DNA from: Hydrogenothermaceae bacterium
GTDB lineage: Bacteria; Aquificota; Aquificia; Aquificales; Hydrogenothermaceae
Direction: 5' to 3'
DNA length: 10,903 nt
NCBI GenBank assembly: GCA_012961365.1
Contig: DTZN01000019.1
Span: 1 to 10,903, forward strand
Both the position numbers and the translations under genes were made by a program. The notes under the pieces are model-generated. The model saw only the letters and a list, made by a program, of their open reading frames with translations, did not search any database and had not been told where the DNA came from. This document shows, in pieces, positions 1 to 6,082 of the stretch (its first letter is position 1; each line of letters starts with the position of its first letter).

Positions 1-48
1 ATTGGCTATAGTGAGCCACTCAAAATTGCCTCCAAAGAGAAATCTTAG
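1..48 (+). CDS. C-terminal tail of an unidentified upstream gene (partial)
   Basis: Frame 1 is open from the window edge to a TAG at 46-48 and reads IGYSEPLKIASKEKS. The other open frame here would be an implausible N-terminal extension of the pseudouridine synthase gene that follows, so a short tail of an upstream same-strand gene is the simpler reading. Fifteen residues are too few to identify it. If real, its stop lies 13 nt before the next likely start, which suggests one transcript. Confidence 0.3.
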   Translation: MGYSEPLKIASKEKS

Positions 49-61
49 GGAATGTTTTTCT

Positions 62-904
62 ATGATTTCTCAGACTATTATGAAAAAGTTTATTGTAAAT
101 AAACCTCAAGATTTAAAGAGTTTTTTAGCAGAAAACTTAAAAGTTTCTAAAAATAAAGCAAAGGAATTAATAGATACTAAAAATATTCTTGTGAATAGTA
201 AAAGAGTTTGGATAGCAAATCATAATTTAAATGTTGGAGATATTGTAGAAGTTTCTTTGCTTAATAGCAAAAACCTAAAATTCAAGTTTTCAGAAAAAAA
301 TATAGTTTATGAAGATAATTACATAATTGCAGTTAATAAACCTCCTTTTTACATATCAGAGAATAAAAAAGCCTCAATAGAGGACTTATTAAGAAAAAGA
401 TTAGGGAAATCCTTAAAAGCAATACATAGATTAGATTTTGAAACATCTGGAGTTTTGTTATTTGCAAAAAATTACAAAATTTTTGAGAAATTTAAAAAAC
501 TTTGGAAAGATAAAAAAGTAAAAAAGCTATATTTAGCTATAGCTCATAATAAAGCCAATTTTAAGAAAAAGGTTATCTCAATAAACATCGAAAAAAAACC
601 TGCTAAATCTACAGTTTTTGCTTTAAAAACAGCTCAAAATTACTCACTTTTTAAGATAGATATAAAAACAGGAAGAAAACATCAAATAAGAATACATCTT
701 TCCAAAGTTGGCCATCCTATAGTTGGAGACAAAACTTATGGTTATAAAACAGTAGAAGACCCTTTATTAAAAGAAGTAAAAAGACAAATGCTTCATGCAA
801 GAAGCTTAGAATTTATACATCCATTTTTAAATAAACATATAAGAATAGAAGCTCCTACTTTTGAAGATTTTGAAATTTTGGCAAAAAAACTTAATTTAAG
901 TTAA
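62..904 (+). CDS. RluA-family pseudouridine synthase with S4 domain
   Basis: Isomerises specific uridines in 23S rRNA (or tRNA) to pseudouridine in the cytoplasm; the target base cannot be told from sequence. Numbered from the ATG at 62, an S4 RNA-binding domain spans roughly residues 10-75. The RluA catalytic domain follows, with the HRLD motif at 122-125 (D125 is the catalytic aspartate) continuing as FETSGVLLFAKN. The later signature KTGRKHQIRIHL...GHPIVGDKTYG and the motif MLHARSLEFIHPF are also present. At about 280 residues it has normal length for the S4-containing RluA group. The ATG at 62 has AGGGA at 47-51, ten bases upstream. The ATG at 80 (MKKFIVNKP) has no ribosome binding site but fits the usual family N-terminus, so the start could be 80. 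It is very lysine-rich, like its neighbours. The gene sits 37 nt before the mqnD-like gene. Confidence 0.93.
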   Translation: MISQTIMKKFIVNKPQDLKSFLAENLKVSKNKAKELIDTKNILVNSKRVWIANHNLNVGDIVEVSLLNSKNLKFKFSEKNIVYEDNYIIAVNKPPFYISENKKASIEDLLRKRLGKSLKAIHRLDFETSGVLLFAKNYKIFEKFKKLWKDKKVKKLYLAIAHNKANFKKKVISINIEKKPAKSTVFALKTAQNYSLFKIDIKTGRKHQIRIHLSKVGHPIVGDKTYGYKTVEDPLLKEVKRQMLHARSLEFIHPFLNKHIRIEAPTFEDFEILAKKLNLS

Positions 905-941
905 AATTAGCTTTAGTTAGCAAAAAAAAGAGGTTTTAACA

Positions 942-1775
942 TTGAAAATACACATAGCACATAGCCCTGATTCAGATGATGCTTTTATGTTTTATGCGAT
1001 AAACGAAAAGAAGATAGACACAAAAGATTATGAATTTATAGATGTTTTAGCAGATATAGAAACACTTAATAAAAAAGCACTAGAAGGAGTTTACGAAGTT
1101 TCAGCTGTTTCTATTCATGCATTTCCTTACATAGCTGATAAGTATGCGTTGTTATCAAGTGGAGCTAGTATGGGAGATAATTATGGTCCTATGATTGTTT
1201 CTAAGGAAAAAATTCCCATTGAAAAATTAAGAGAAATAAGAATTGCTGTTCCGGGAACTTTAACATCTGCATTTTTGGCACTGTCTTTGTTTTTAGAAAC
1301 AAATAAATTTAATTATGAAGTAGTCCCATTTGATGAAATTATACCTGCTGTAAAAGAAGGGAAGTATGAGGCTGGGTTAATTATACACGAAGGACAATTA
1401 ACATATAAAGATGAAGGTTTAAATTGTATTGTAGATTTAGGCAAATGGTGGTATGAAAAAACAGATGGTTTACCATTACCTTTAGGGGGAAATGTTATAA
1501 GAAAAGATTTAGGTGAAGATGTTATGAAAGATATAAGTAATATTTTAAAAGAAAGTATTAAATATTCTCTTGAAAATAGAAACGAAGCTGTTAACTTTGC
1601 TATGAAATATGCAAGGGATTTAAATAAAGAAAAAGCAGATAAATTTATAGGTATGTATGTCAATGAACTTACTGTAGATTATGGGGATAGAGGTAGGTTA
1701 GCTATTATAAAGTTTTTAAAAGAAGCAGAAAAATATGGGTTTATTCCTCAATTACCAGAAATAAAATTTGTGTAA
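942..1775 (+). CDS. mqnD: MqnD-like menaquinone biosynthesis protein (1,4-dihydroxy-6-naphthoate synthase)
   Basis: MqnD converts cyclic dehypoxanthine futalosine to 1,4-dihydroxy-6-naphthoate in the futalosine route to menaquinone. The 277-residue protein has the periplasmic-binding-protein-like fold expected of the MqnA/MqnD family. An N-terminal SPDSDDAFMFYA segment is near residues 8-19, and PGTLTSAFLAL lies mid-protein. The most diagnostic block is HEGQLTYKDEGL followed by DLGKWWYEKTDGLPLPLGG. H149 of HEGQ matches the position of the proposed catalytic histidine in MqnD. That C-terminal block favours MqnD over MqnA or a general solute-binding protein, and there is no signal peptide, which fits a cytoplasmic enzyme. 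It starts at TTG with AGAGG at 929-933, eight bases upstream. No other mqn gene is in the window, which is common because these genes are often scattered. A related MqnA/MqnD-family protein of other function cannot be fully excluded. Confidence 0.8.
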   Translation: MKIHIAHSPDSDDAFMFYAINEKKIDTKDYEFIDVLADIETLNKKALEGVYEVSAVSIHAFPYIADKYALLSSGASMGDNYGPMIVSKEKIPIEKLREIRIAVPGTLTSAFLALSLFLETNKFNYEVVPFDEIIPAVKEGKYEAGLIIHEGQLTYKDEGLNCIVDLGKWWYEKTDGLPLPLGGNVIRKDLGEDVMKDISNILKESIKYSLENRNEAVNFAMKYARDLNKEKADKFIGMYVNELTVDYGDRGRLAIIKFLKEAEKYGFIPQLPEIKFV

Positions 1776-1786
1776 GAGATATGAAT

Positions 1787-1792
1787 TATAAT
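1787..1792 (+). promoter_or_regulatory. Possible -10 element (TATAAT) ahead of the TOPRIM operon
   Basis: A perfect TATAAT lies 12 bases after the mqnD-like stop codon, inside a 90-bp intergenic gap. No good TTGACA-like element sits 16-18 bp upstream; a TTGTGT lies only 13 bp away, which is too close. In DNA this AT-rich the hexamer may occur by chance. If used, transcription would start near 1799 and serve the five-gene run beginning at 1866. Confidence 0.25.
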
Positions 1793-1865
1793 GTATGAAG
1801 TTTAAGATATAGTTAGTTTCAATTAGTTCTAAAGGGGAGTAAATTTTCAAAGCTAGTTATTAAAG

Positions 1866-2225
1866 ATGGAGTTTAGTTCATTTAAAGATTGGGTTGAAAA
1901 GCTTATAAATATATCAAAGGAAAAAAATGTATATGTTGTTGTTGAAGGGAAAAACGATGTTAGAAGATTAAAATTATACGGAGTTGAAAGTATTTATCCA
2001 ATAAAAGGGAGAAAATTTTATGATGTTGTAGAGGATCTTGAATTTGCAAACCTTTGTATATTACTTACAGATTTAGACAAACAAGGAGAAAAAATATTTT
2101 TAAAATTAAAATCTTTGCTACAAAGGGAAGGAATACCAGTAGATGTATCTTTCAGAGAATACTTAAAGAATTTTCCTTATGAAGAAATAGAAAATTTACC
2201 TGATATAAAGGAGGCTTTATTATGA
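1866..2225 (+). CDS. Small stand-alone TOPRIM-domain protein (UPF0292/RNase M5-like)
   Basis: The 119 residues are essentially a single TOPRIM fold. The metal-binding signatures are visible: VEGKNDVRRL with the conserved glutamate E27, and LTDLDKQGE with the DxD pair D69 and D71. TOPRIM domains act in primases, topoisomerases and RNase M5. Stand-alone versions of this size (UPF0292-like) occur in archaea and some thermophilic bacteria, and their substrate is not established, so I assign only a probable Mg-dependent nucleic-acid role. The ATG at 1866 is the only usable start, because an in-frame TAG lies at 1854-1856 and no alternative start falls between. It has no nearby Shine-Dalgarno; a GGGGAG lies about 26 bases upstream, too far to serve. 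Its stop overlaps the cytochrome start (ATGA at 2222-2225), so it is probably translationally coupled to that gene. Confidence 0.85.
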   Translation: MEFSSFKDWVEKLINISKEKNVYVVVEGKNDVRRLKLYGVESIYPIKGRKFYDVVEDLEFANLCILLTDLDKQGEKIFLKLKSLLQREGIPVDVSFREYLKNFPYEEIENLPDIKEALL

Positions 2226-2731
2226 AGAAACTAAAGTTATTAATTTTAGGAACTTCTTTTTTTGCAACAACTTGTTTGGCTGTAGATGGGTTTGAAGTTC
2301 ACAAAAAGTATTGTTCTTCTTGCCATTTATCAGAAATAACTATGGAAAAATTACAAAAAATAGAAAGTATGGTTAAAGCAGGGAAAAAACCACCTATAAA
2401 AGCACCTCCATTTCCAGAAGTATCTGCAAGAATAAAGTATTTTTATCCAAGCAAAGAAGACTTCATAAAATTTGTAGTTGATTATATTACTAATCCTTCT
2501 GCAGAAAAAGCTAAATGCTTACCAATGGCTTTGCAAAAGTTTGGAGTTATGCCTCCTATTGGTAAAGTTATGACAGATGAAGAAAAATTAGCTGTGGCAA
2601 ATTGGCTTTATGATAACTATAACACTAAATGGGAAGATTTACCTGTAGGTAAAAAAGGACAAGGGCAATGTAAGCATAAACACAATCATGAACATATGCA
2701 TAAACATATGCACGAACATAGAGGCGAGTAA
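2222..2731 (+). CDS. Periplasmic class I-type cytochrome c with histidine-rich C-terminus
   Basis: A small monohaem electron carrier. Residues 1-20 form a Sec signal peptide (MKK, hydrophobic core, cleavage likely after CLA at residue 20). The haem attachment motif CSSCH is at residues 31-35 and the probable axial methionine is M110 in GVMPPIG, the usual cytochrome c arrangement. Between them is a longer than usual proline-rich insertion (about 57-66). The final helix (about 118-133) ends in the expected NWLY pattern. Residues 150-166 form a tail in which every second residue from H152 to H166 is histidine, eight in all, preceded by C150; this could bind Ni, Zn or Cu. The exact redox partner is unknown. 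The start has a strong AAAGGAGG at 2207-2214, seven bases upstream, inside the TOPRIM gene it overlaps. It abuts hisF, with stop TAA immediately followed by ATG. Confidence 0.9.
   Translation: MKKLKLLILGTSFFATTCLAVDGFEVHKKYCSSCHLSEITMEKLQKIESMVKAGKKPPIKAPPFPEVSARIKYFYPSKEDFIKFVVDYITNPSAEKAKCLPMALQKFGVMPPIGKVMTDEEKLAVANWLYDNYNTKWEDLPVGKKGQGQCKHKHNHEHMHKHMHEHRGE
2687..2719 (+). repeat. 12-bp in-frame tandem repeat coding the HxHM tail
   Basis: The unit CATRAACATATG occurs at 2687-2698 and 2699-2710, with a partial third copy at 2711-2719 (CACGAACAT). Because the unit is four codons long, copy-number change would keep the reading frame and simply alter the number of H-E/K-H-M units at the end of the cytochrome. 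The copies differ at one base (G/A), so they are slightly diverged. Confidence 0.75.
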
Positions 2732-3490
2732 ATGCTAGCAAAAAGGATAATTCCATGCCTAGATGTTAACAAAGGTAGAGTTGTTAAGGGGGTTAATTTT
2801 ATAAATTTAATAGATGCAGGAGACCCTGTTGAGGCTGCAAAAGCCTACGATGAAGCAGGAGCTGATGAACTTGTTTTTTTAGATATCACTGCATCAGCAG
2901 AAGATAGAAATATAATTTTAGATGTTGTAAAAGAAACAGCAGAAACTGTTTTTATGCCTTTAACAGTTGGAGGAGGGATTAGAAGTTTAGATGATATAAG
3001 GAAACTATTAGAAAGTGGAGCTGATAAAGTTTCTATAAATTCTGCAGCTGTTAAAAACCCAAAGCTAATAAAAGAGGCGGCTATAAAATTTGGTTCTTCT
3101 ACTATTGTTGTTGCTATAGATGCAAAAAGAAAAGAAAATGGTAGTTGGGAAGTTTATATAAATGGTGGAAGAACACCAACAGGAAAAGATGCAATAAAAT
3201 GGGCAAAAATGGTTGAAGAGTTAGGAGCAGGAGAGATACTTTTGACGTCAATGGACAAAGATGGAACTAAGTCTGGATATGATATTAAACTAACAAGAGC
3301 TATAAGTGAAGCAGTATCAATTCCTGTAATTGCATCTGGAGGAGCAGGAAAAAAAGAGCATTTTTATGAGGCATTTACAGAAGGAAAAGCTGATGCTGCA
3401 CTAGCTGCATCATTATTCCACTTCAAAGAATTAACAATAAAAGAAGTAAAACTATACTTAAAAAGTAAAAATATACCTGTAAGAATATAG
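2732..3490 (+). CDS. hisF: Imidazole glycerol phosphate synthase cyclase subunit HisF
   Basis: HisF is the cyclase half of the HisF-HisH complex. It uses ammonia delivered by HisH to convert PRFAR to imidazole glycerol phosphate and AICAR, step five of histidine synthesis, in the cytoplasm. The 252-residue length is standard. The N-terminus [19 protein letters not shown] carries catalytic D11, and VVAIDAKR carries catalytic D130. The phosphate-binding loops are present (TVGGGIRS near residue 78 and VIASGGAG near the C-terminus), as expected for a beta/alpha barrel. The ATG directly follows the cytochrome stop, with GAGG at 2721-2724 as a modest ribosome binding site, so co-translation with the cytochrome gene is likely. 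No other his gene lies in the window, so the pathway genes are dispersed in this genome. Identification is secure. Confidence 0.98.
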   Translation: MLAKRIIPCLDVNKGRVVKGVNFINLIDAGDPVEAAKAYDEAGADELVFLDITASAEDRNIILDVVKETAETVFMPLTVGGGIRSLDDIRKLLESGADKVSINSAAVKNPKLIKEAAIKFGSSTIVVAIDAKRKENGSWEVYINGGRTPTGKDAIKWAKMVEELGAGEILLTSMDKDGTKSGYDIKLTRAISEAVSIPVIASGGAGKKEHFYEAFTEGKADAALAASLFHFKELTIKEVKLYLKSKNIPVRI

Positions 3491-3501
3491 GAGGTTTAAG
3501 C

Positions 3502-4845
3502 TTGAGAATAAGGATATTTTTAATACTGATAATTATCCTTGCAATAGCTGGAGGATACTCTTATTACAAAGGAATAATAGACTTTACTAAACCAGAGATT
3601 TCATTCAAAGAAAAACCTCAATATATAGGAGCTAAAAAAGAAATTATTTTTCAAGTAAAGGATAATAATCCAGGTATAAAATCTGTAGAGGTCTTTATCC
3701 TACAAAACAATAAAAATATAAAAATCCTTGAAGATAAAAATATTCCAGAAGGTGTAAATTCTAAGGATTACACAGTTGAAATAAAAGCAAGAAAATTAGG
3801 ATTAAGAGAAGGAAAAGCTAAACTTTTATTTATAGCAAAAGATGGTTCATTACTCTCTAATACTCAAAGATTAGAACTTGATGTAGAAATAGATTTAACA
3901 CCTCCTGCTTTAAGTGTTTTATCATCTCCTGCTTCTATAATGAACGGCGGAACTGGATTTGTATTTTTTAGAGTTTCTAAGGATATAGAAAAAACAGGTA
4001 TCAAAGTTGGAGAGTTAGAGTTTAACTGTTTTAACGGCATATTTAAAAACCCATCAATTTACGGTTGTGCTTTCCCTTATCCTTACTGGTGGAATAAAAA
4101 GAAACCTATTATAGTTTATGCCATGGATAAAGCAGGAAACAGAGCTAGTCATTCTTTAATATACTTCTTTAAAAGAAAAAGATATAAAAGAAGCATAATA
4201 AACCTATCGGATAGCTTCATTGAAACAAAGGTAAAACCTTTGGCTGAAGAAGATGGGTTTGAATCAGATAATCCTATAGAGCTATTTAAATATGTAAATA
4301 AAACACTTAGAAAGAAAAATGAAGATTTTATACACAGTATAACTAAAAAAGTATCTATTAATAAACCTCTTTTCAAAGGTGCCTTTAAACAACTTAAAAA
4401 TTCGAAAATGCTTGGAGGATTTGCTGATTACAGAAAATACAAGTATAAAGGAAAAATAATTAAAGGAGCAGATGCATACCACAAGGGTATGGATTTTGCT
4501 TCTATAAAAAATGCCCCTGTCCAAGCTGCAAATAACGGAGTTGTGGTTTATGCAGGATATCTTGGTATATATGGCAATACTGTAATTATTGAGCATGGGA
4601 TGGGGGTTTTTAGTATATATTCTCACTTAGCAGAATTTAAAGTAAAAGAAGGAGATAGAGTTTCCAAAGAAACAATCATTGGATTAACAGACACTACAGG
4701 ACTAGCCGTAGGGGATCATTTACATTTTGGTGTAATAGTTCAGGGAGTTGAGGTTCACCCTATAGAATGGCTAGATAAAAAATGGATAAAAACTAGATTT
4801 GAAAAAGAATATAATAAAATAAACGAATTATACGGAGGTAAGTAG
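3502..4845 (+). CDS. Membrane-anchored M23-family metallopeptidase (LytM/peptidoglycan endopeptidase type)
   Basis: Probably a zinc endopeptidase acting on peptidoglycan cross-links in the periplasm, or a divisome/elongasome-linked LytM factor. Residues 3-21 are a single hydrophobic segment (IRIFLILIIILAIAGGY) that would anchor the protein with its bulk outside. Residues about 30-230 are beta-rich with repeated DNNPGIKS- and DKAGNRA-like turns, suggesting two Ig-like domains. The M23 domain lies at about 300-435. Its motifs are complete: HKGMD (H327, D331), YSHL (H375) and HLHFG (H406, H408). An active enzyme is therefore expected, unlike degenerate EnvC-type regulators. It starts at TTG with AGGAGG at 3489-3494, seven bases upstream. 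That site overlaps the hisF stop, and the gene abuts the transaldolase gene. The specific bond cut is not deducible. Confidence 0.92.
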   Translation: MRIRIFLILIIILAIAGGYSYYKGIIDFTKPEISFKEKPQYIGAKKEIIFQVKDNNPGIKSVEVFILQNNKNIKILEDKNIPEGVNSKDYTVEIKARKLGLREGKAKLLFIAKDGSLLSNTQRLELDVEIDLTPPALSVLSSPASIMNGGTGFVFFRVSKDIEKTGIKVGELEFNCFNGIFKNPSIYGCAFPYPYWWNKKKPIIVYAMDKAGNRASHSLIYFFKRKRYKRSIINLSDSFIETKVKPLAEEDGFESDNPIELFKYVNKTLRKKNEDFIHSITKKVSINKPLFKGAFKQLKNSKMLGGFADYRKYKYKGKIIKGADAYHKGMDFASIKNAPVQAANNGVVVYAGYLGIYGNTVIIEHGMGVFSIYSHLAEFKVKEGDRVSKETIIGLTDTTGLAVGDHLHFGVIVQGVEVHPIEWLDKKWIKTRFEKEYNKINELYGGK

Positions 4846-5502
4846 ATGAAATTTTTTATAGATACAGCAAATATTAAAGAAATTAGAGAAGCTAATTCCT
4901 TAAAAATATTAGATGGAGTTACTACAAATCCTACGTTGATAGCAAAAACTGGAAGACCATTTATGGAAGTAGTTAAGGAAATACTTGCAGAAATTCCTGA
5001 TAAGCCTGTTAGTTTAGAAGTTGCAAGCACAGATTTTGAAGGTATGGTAAGAGAAGGTGAAATGCTTGCAGAGCTTGGAAGCAATGTTGTTATAAAAATA
5101 CCTATGACAGTGGAAGGATTAAAAGCTGTAAAACATTTTGAATATAAAGGAATAAAAACAAATGTAACATTAATATTCTCTCCAGCTCAGGCACTGCTTG
5201 CTATGAAAGCAGGAGCATCTTATATATCTCCATTTGTAGGAAGATTAGATGATATAAGCCATACCGGATTAGATTTAATAGCGGATATAAAGGCAATAAG
5301 AGATAATTATGATTTTGATACAGAAATAATTGTTGCTTCAGTCAGACATCCACTTCATGTAATAGAGTCGGCAGTTATTGGTGCAGATATAGCCACAATT
5401 CCTTACAAAGTAATAGCTCAACTTGCAAAACATCCTTTAACAGATATTGGTCTTGAAAGATTTTTAAAAGATTGGAATAGTGTTCCTGAAAAACCATTTT
5501 AG
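4846..5502 (+). CDS. tal: Transaldolase, TalC/single-domain type
   Basis: A cytoplasmic Schiff-base enzyme of the non-oxidative pentose phosphate pathway that moves a dihydroxyacetone unit between sedoheptulose 7-phosphate and glyceraldehyde 3-phosphate. At 218 residues it is the short class shared with fructose-6-phosphate aldolase (FSA). N-terminal [10 protein letters not shown] and [11 protein letters not shown] are typical, and the Schiff-base lysine is K84 in VVIKIPMT. Two positions separate the activities in this class. Where E. coli FSA has Gln59 and Tyr131, this protein has E58 and F130, the transaldolase residues, so I favour transaldolase over aldolase. The ATG directly follows the peptidase stop with GGAGGT at 4834-4839, six bases upstream. 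It is the last gene of the tightly spaced run that begins at 1866; a 172-bp gap follows. Confidence 0.95.
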   Translation: MKFFIDTANIKEIREANSLKILDGVTTNPTLIAKTGRPFMEVVKEILAEIPDKPVSLEVASTDFEGMVREGEMLAELGSNVVIKIPMTVEGLKAVKHFEYKGIKTNVTLIFSPAQALLAMKAGASYISPFVGRLDDISHTGLDLIADIKAIRDNYDFDTEIIVASVRHPLHVIESAVIGADIATIPYKVIAQLAKHPLTDIGLERFLKDWNSVPEKPF

Positions 5503-5510
5503 GATAAATT

Positions 5511-5547
5511 TTGCTTTTAATCCTCCTTAAATAGCTTGCTTTTAATC
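5511..5547 (+). repeat. Direct repeat pair TTGCTTTTAATC upstream of the GGDEF-like gene
   Basis: The identical 12-mer TTGCTTTTAATC is at 5511-5522 and 5536-5547, 25 bp start to start. The downstream copy contains the -35 hexamer of the predicted promoter, so the pair could be a regulator site. It could equally be a small duplication. Only two copies are present and the flanks differ. Confidence 0.6.
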
Positions 5548-5564
5548 GCTAGCATAGTTAAAAT
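5536..5564 (+). promoter_or_regulatory. Predicted sigma70-type promoter for the GGDEF-like gene and permease
   Basis: TTGCTT (5536-5541) and TAAAAT (5559-5564) are separated by exactly 17 bp, a good vegetative promoter layout. The expected transcription start is near 5571, giving a leader of about 104 nt before the ATG at 5675. The position in the only gap over 100 bp on this strand supports it. Confidence 0.5.
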
Positions 5565-5570
5565 GATAAT

Positions 5571-5611
5571 GTGAAGCAGGAAGCTCTCTAATTTATTGGA
5601 GAGTAGTTCAC
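5571..5611 (+). promoter_or_regulatory. Two-tier hairpin at the predicted transcript 5' end
   Basis: An inner stem pairs CTCTCTAA (5584-5591) with TTGGAGAG (5596-5603) around a TTTA tetraloop, with one G-T pair inside and a further possible G-T pair closing it. An outer stem pairs GTGAA (5571-5575) with TTCAC (5607-5611). The two are separated by an asymmetric internal loop (about seven bases against two). The outer stem begins at the expected transcription start. There is no following T-run, so it is not an intrinsic terminator. It could stabilise the mRNA 5' end or be part of a regulatory leader. It matches no riboswitch consensus I recognise. Confidence 0.45.
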
Positions 5612-5674
5612 TTAAGATTGGTTTACCATATATTAACTTGAGCAAATAAATAAGTTTTTTAAGGGGGTTTTAAA

Positions 5675-6073
5675 ATGTCTGTGGAAATATGCTTTGAAGA
5701 TTTTAAACCTTTAGTTGAACATCATTATCATTTTATCAAAAGATTTCAATGTCCAGATGAGTTTTGTATTGTTTTCCTTAGACCTGAAAATCAAGAAATA
5801 TTTTCCCAGCTAAAAGAGGTTATAAAAGAAGCTCTTAGAAGCACAGATTTATTTGCAGAAAAAGATGGTAATATTTTTTTAATACTTCCTGGAGCATCTA
5901 AAAAAGGGGTAAAATTTATTACTAAAGCTATTTATGATTTTTTCAATGGAGAGGTTGTGGAAGTTTACATAGACTATCCTTACGATGCTAAAACTCCTGA
6001 AGAGCTTATAGAAGCTTTTATCAAAGAAACAGAAAATAAATTTGGATACTTATTGGGAAAATATTTTAAATAA
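5675..6073 (+). CDS. Degenerate GGDEF-like protein retaining RxxD (possible c-di-GMP receptor)
   Basis: The 132-residue soluble protein has no signal peptide or membrane segment. Residues about 41-90 follow the core GGDEF pattern: helix, RSTDLFAEK, DGNIF in place of GGDEF (64-68), FLILPGASKKG, helix. Catalytic acidic residues of the active site are lost, and the usual N-terminal metal and substrate part of the domain is shortened, so it cannot be a diguanylate cyclase. R55 and D58 form RxxD with five residues before the degenerate motif, exactly the spacing of the c-di-GMP inhibitory site. It could therefore bind c-di-GMP as an effector; that is inference. The N-terminal HHYH (16-19) is a curiosity. 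The ATG has a clear ribosome binding site (AAGGGGG, 5661-5667). The gene follows a predicted promoter and lies nine bases before the permease gene. It may alternatively be a structural relic with another role. Confidence 0.6.
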   Translation: MSVEICFEDFKPLVEHHYHFIKRFQCPDEFCIVFLRPENQEIFSQLKEVIKEALRSTDLFAEKDGNIFLILPGASKKGVKFITKAIYDFFNGEVVEVYIDYPYDAKTPEELIEAFIKETENKFGYLLGKYFK

Positions 6074-6082
6074 TATTAAATA

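Noticed and set aside
2270..2284. Lipoprotein signal at C18 of the cytochrome
   Set aside because: Residues before the cysteine are A-T-T, without the L/V/I at -3 of a lipobox; cleavage after A20 by signal peptidase I fits better.
4149..5084. Several open frames on the - strand under the peptidase and transaldolase genes
   Set aside because: They lie antisense to well-supported genes, have low-complexity hydrophobic translations and no ribosome binding sites.
5511..5547. CRISPR-like repeat and spacer
   Set aside because: Only two 12-bp copies with a 13-bp interval; too short for a CRISPR repeat, and no cas gene is nearby.
5635..5660. AACTT/AAGTT hairpin followed by six T, like an attenuator before the GGDEF-like gene
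   Set aside because: Five weak pairs around a 12-base loop would not be stable in a thermophile; the T-run alone is unremarkable in this DNA.
5571..5674. c-di-GMP (GEMM) riboswitch in the leader of the GGDEF-like gene
   Set aside because: The conserved GEMM core and tetraloop-receptor elements are not present; only a simple interrupted hairpin can be seen.
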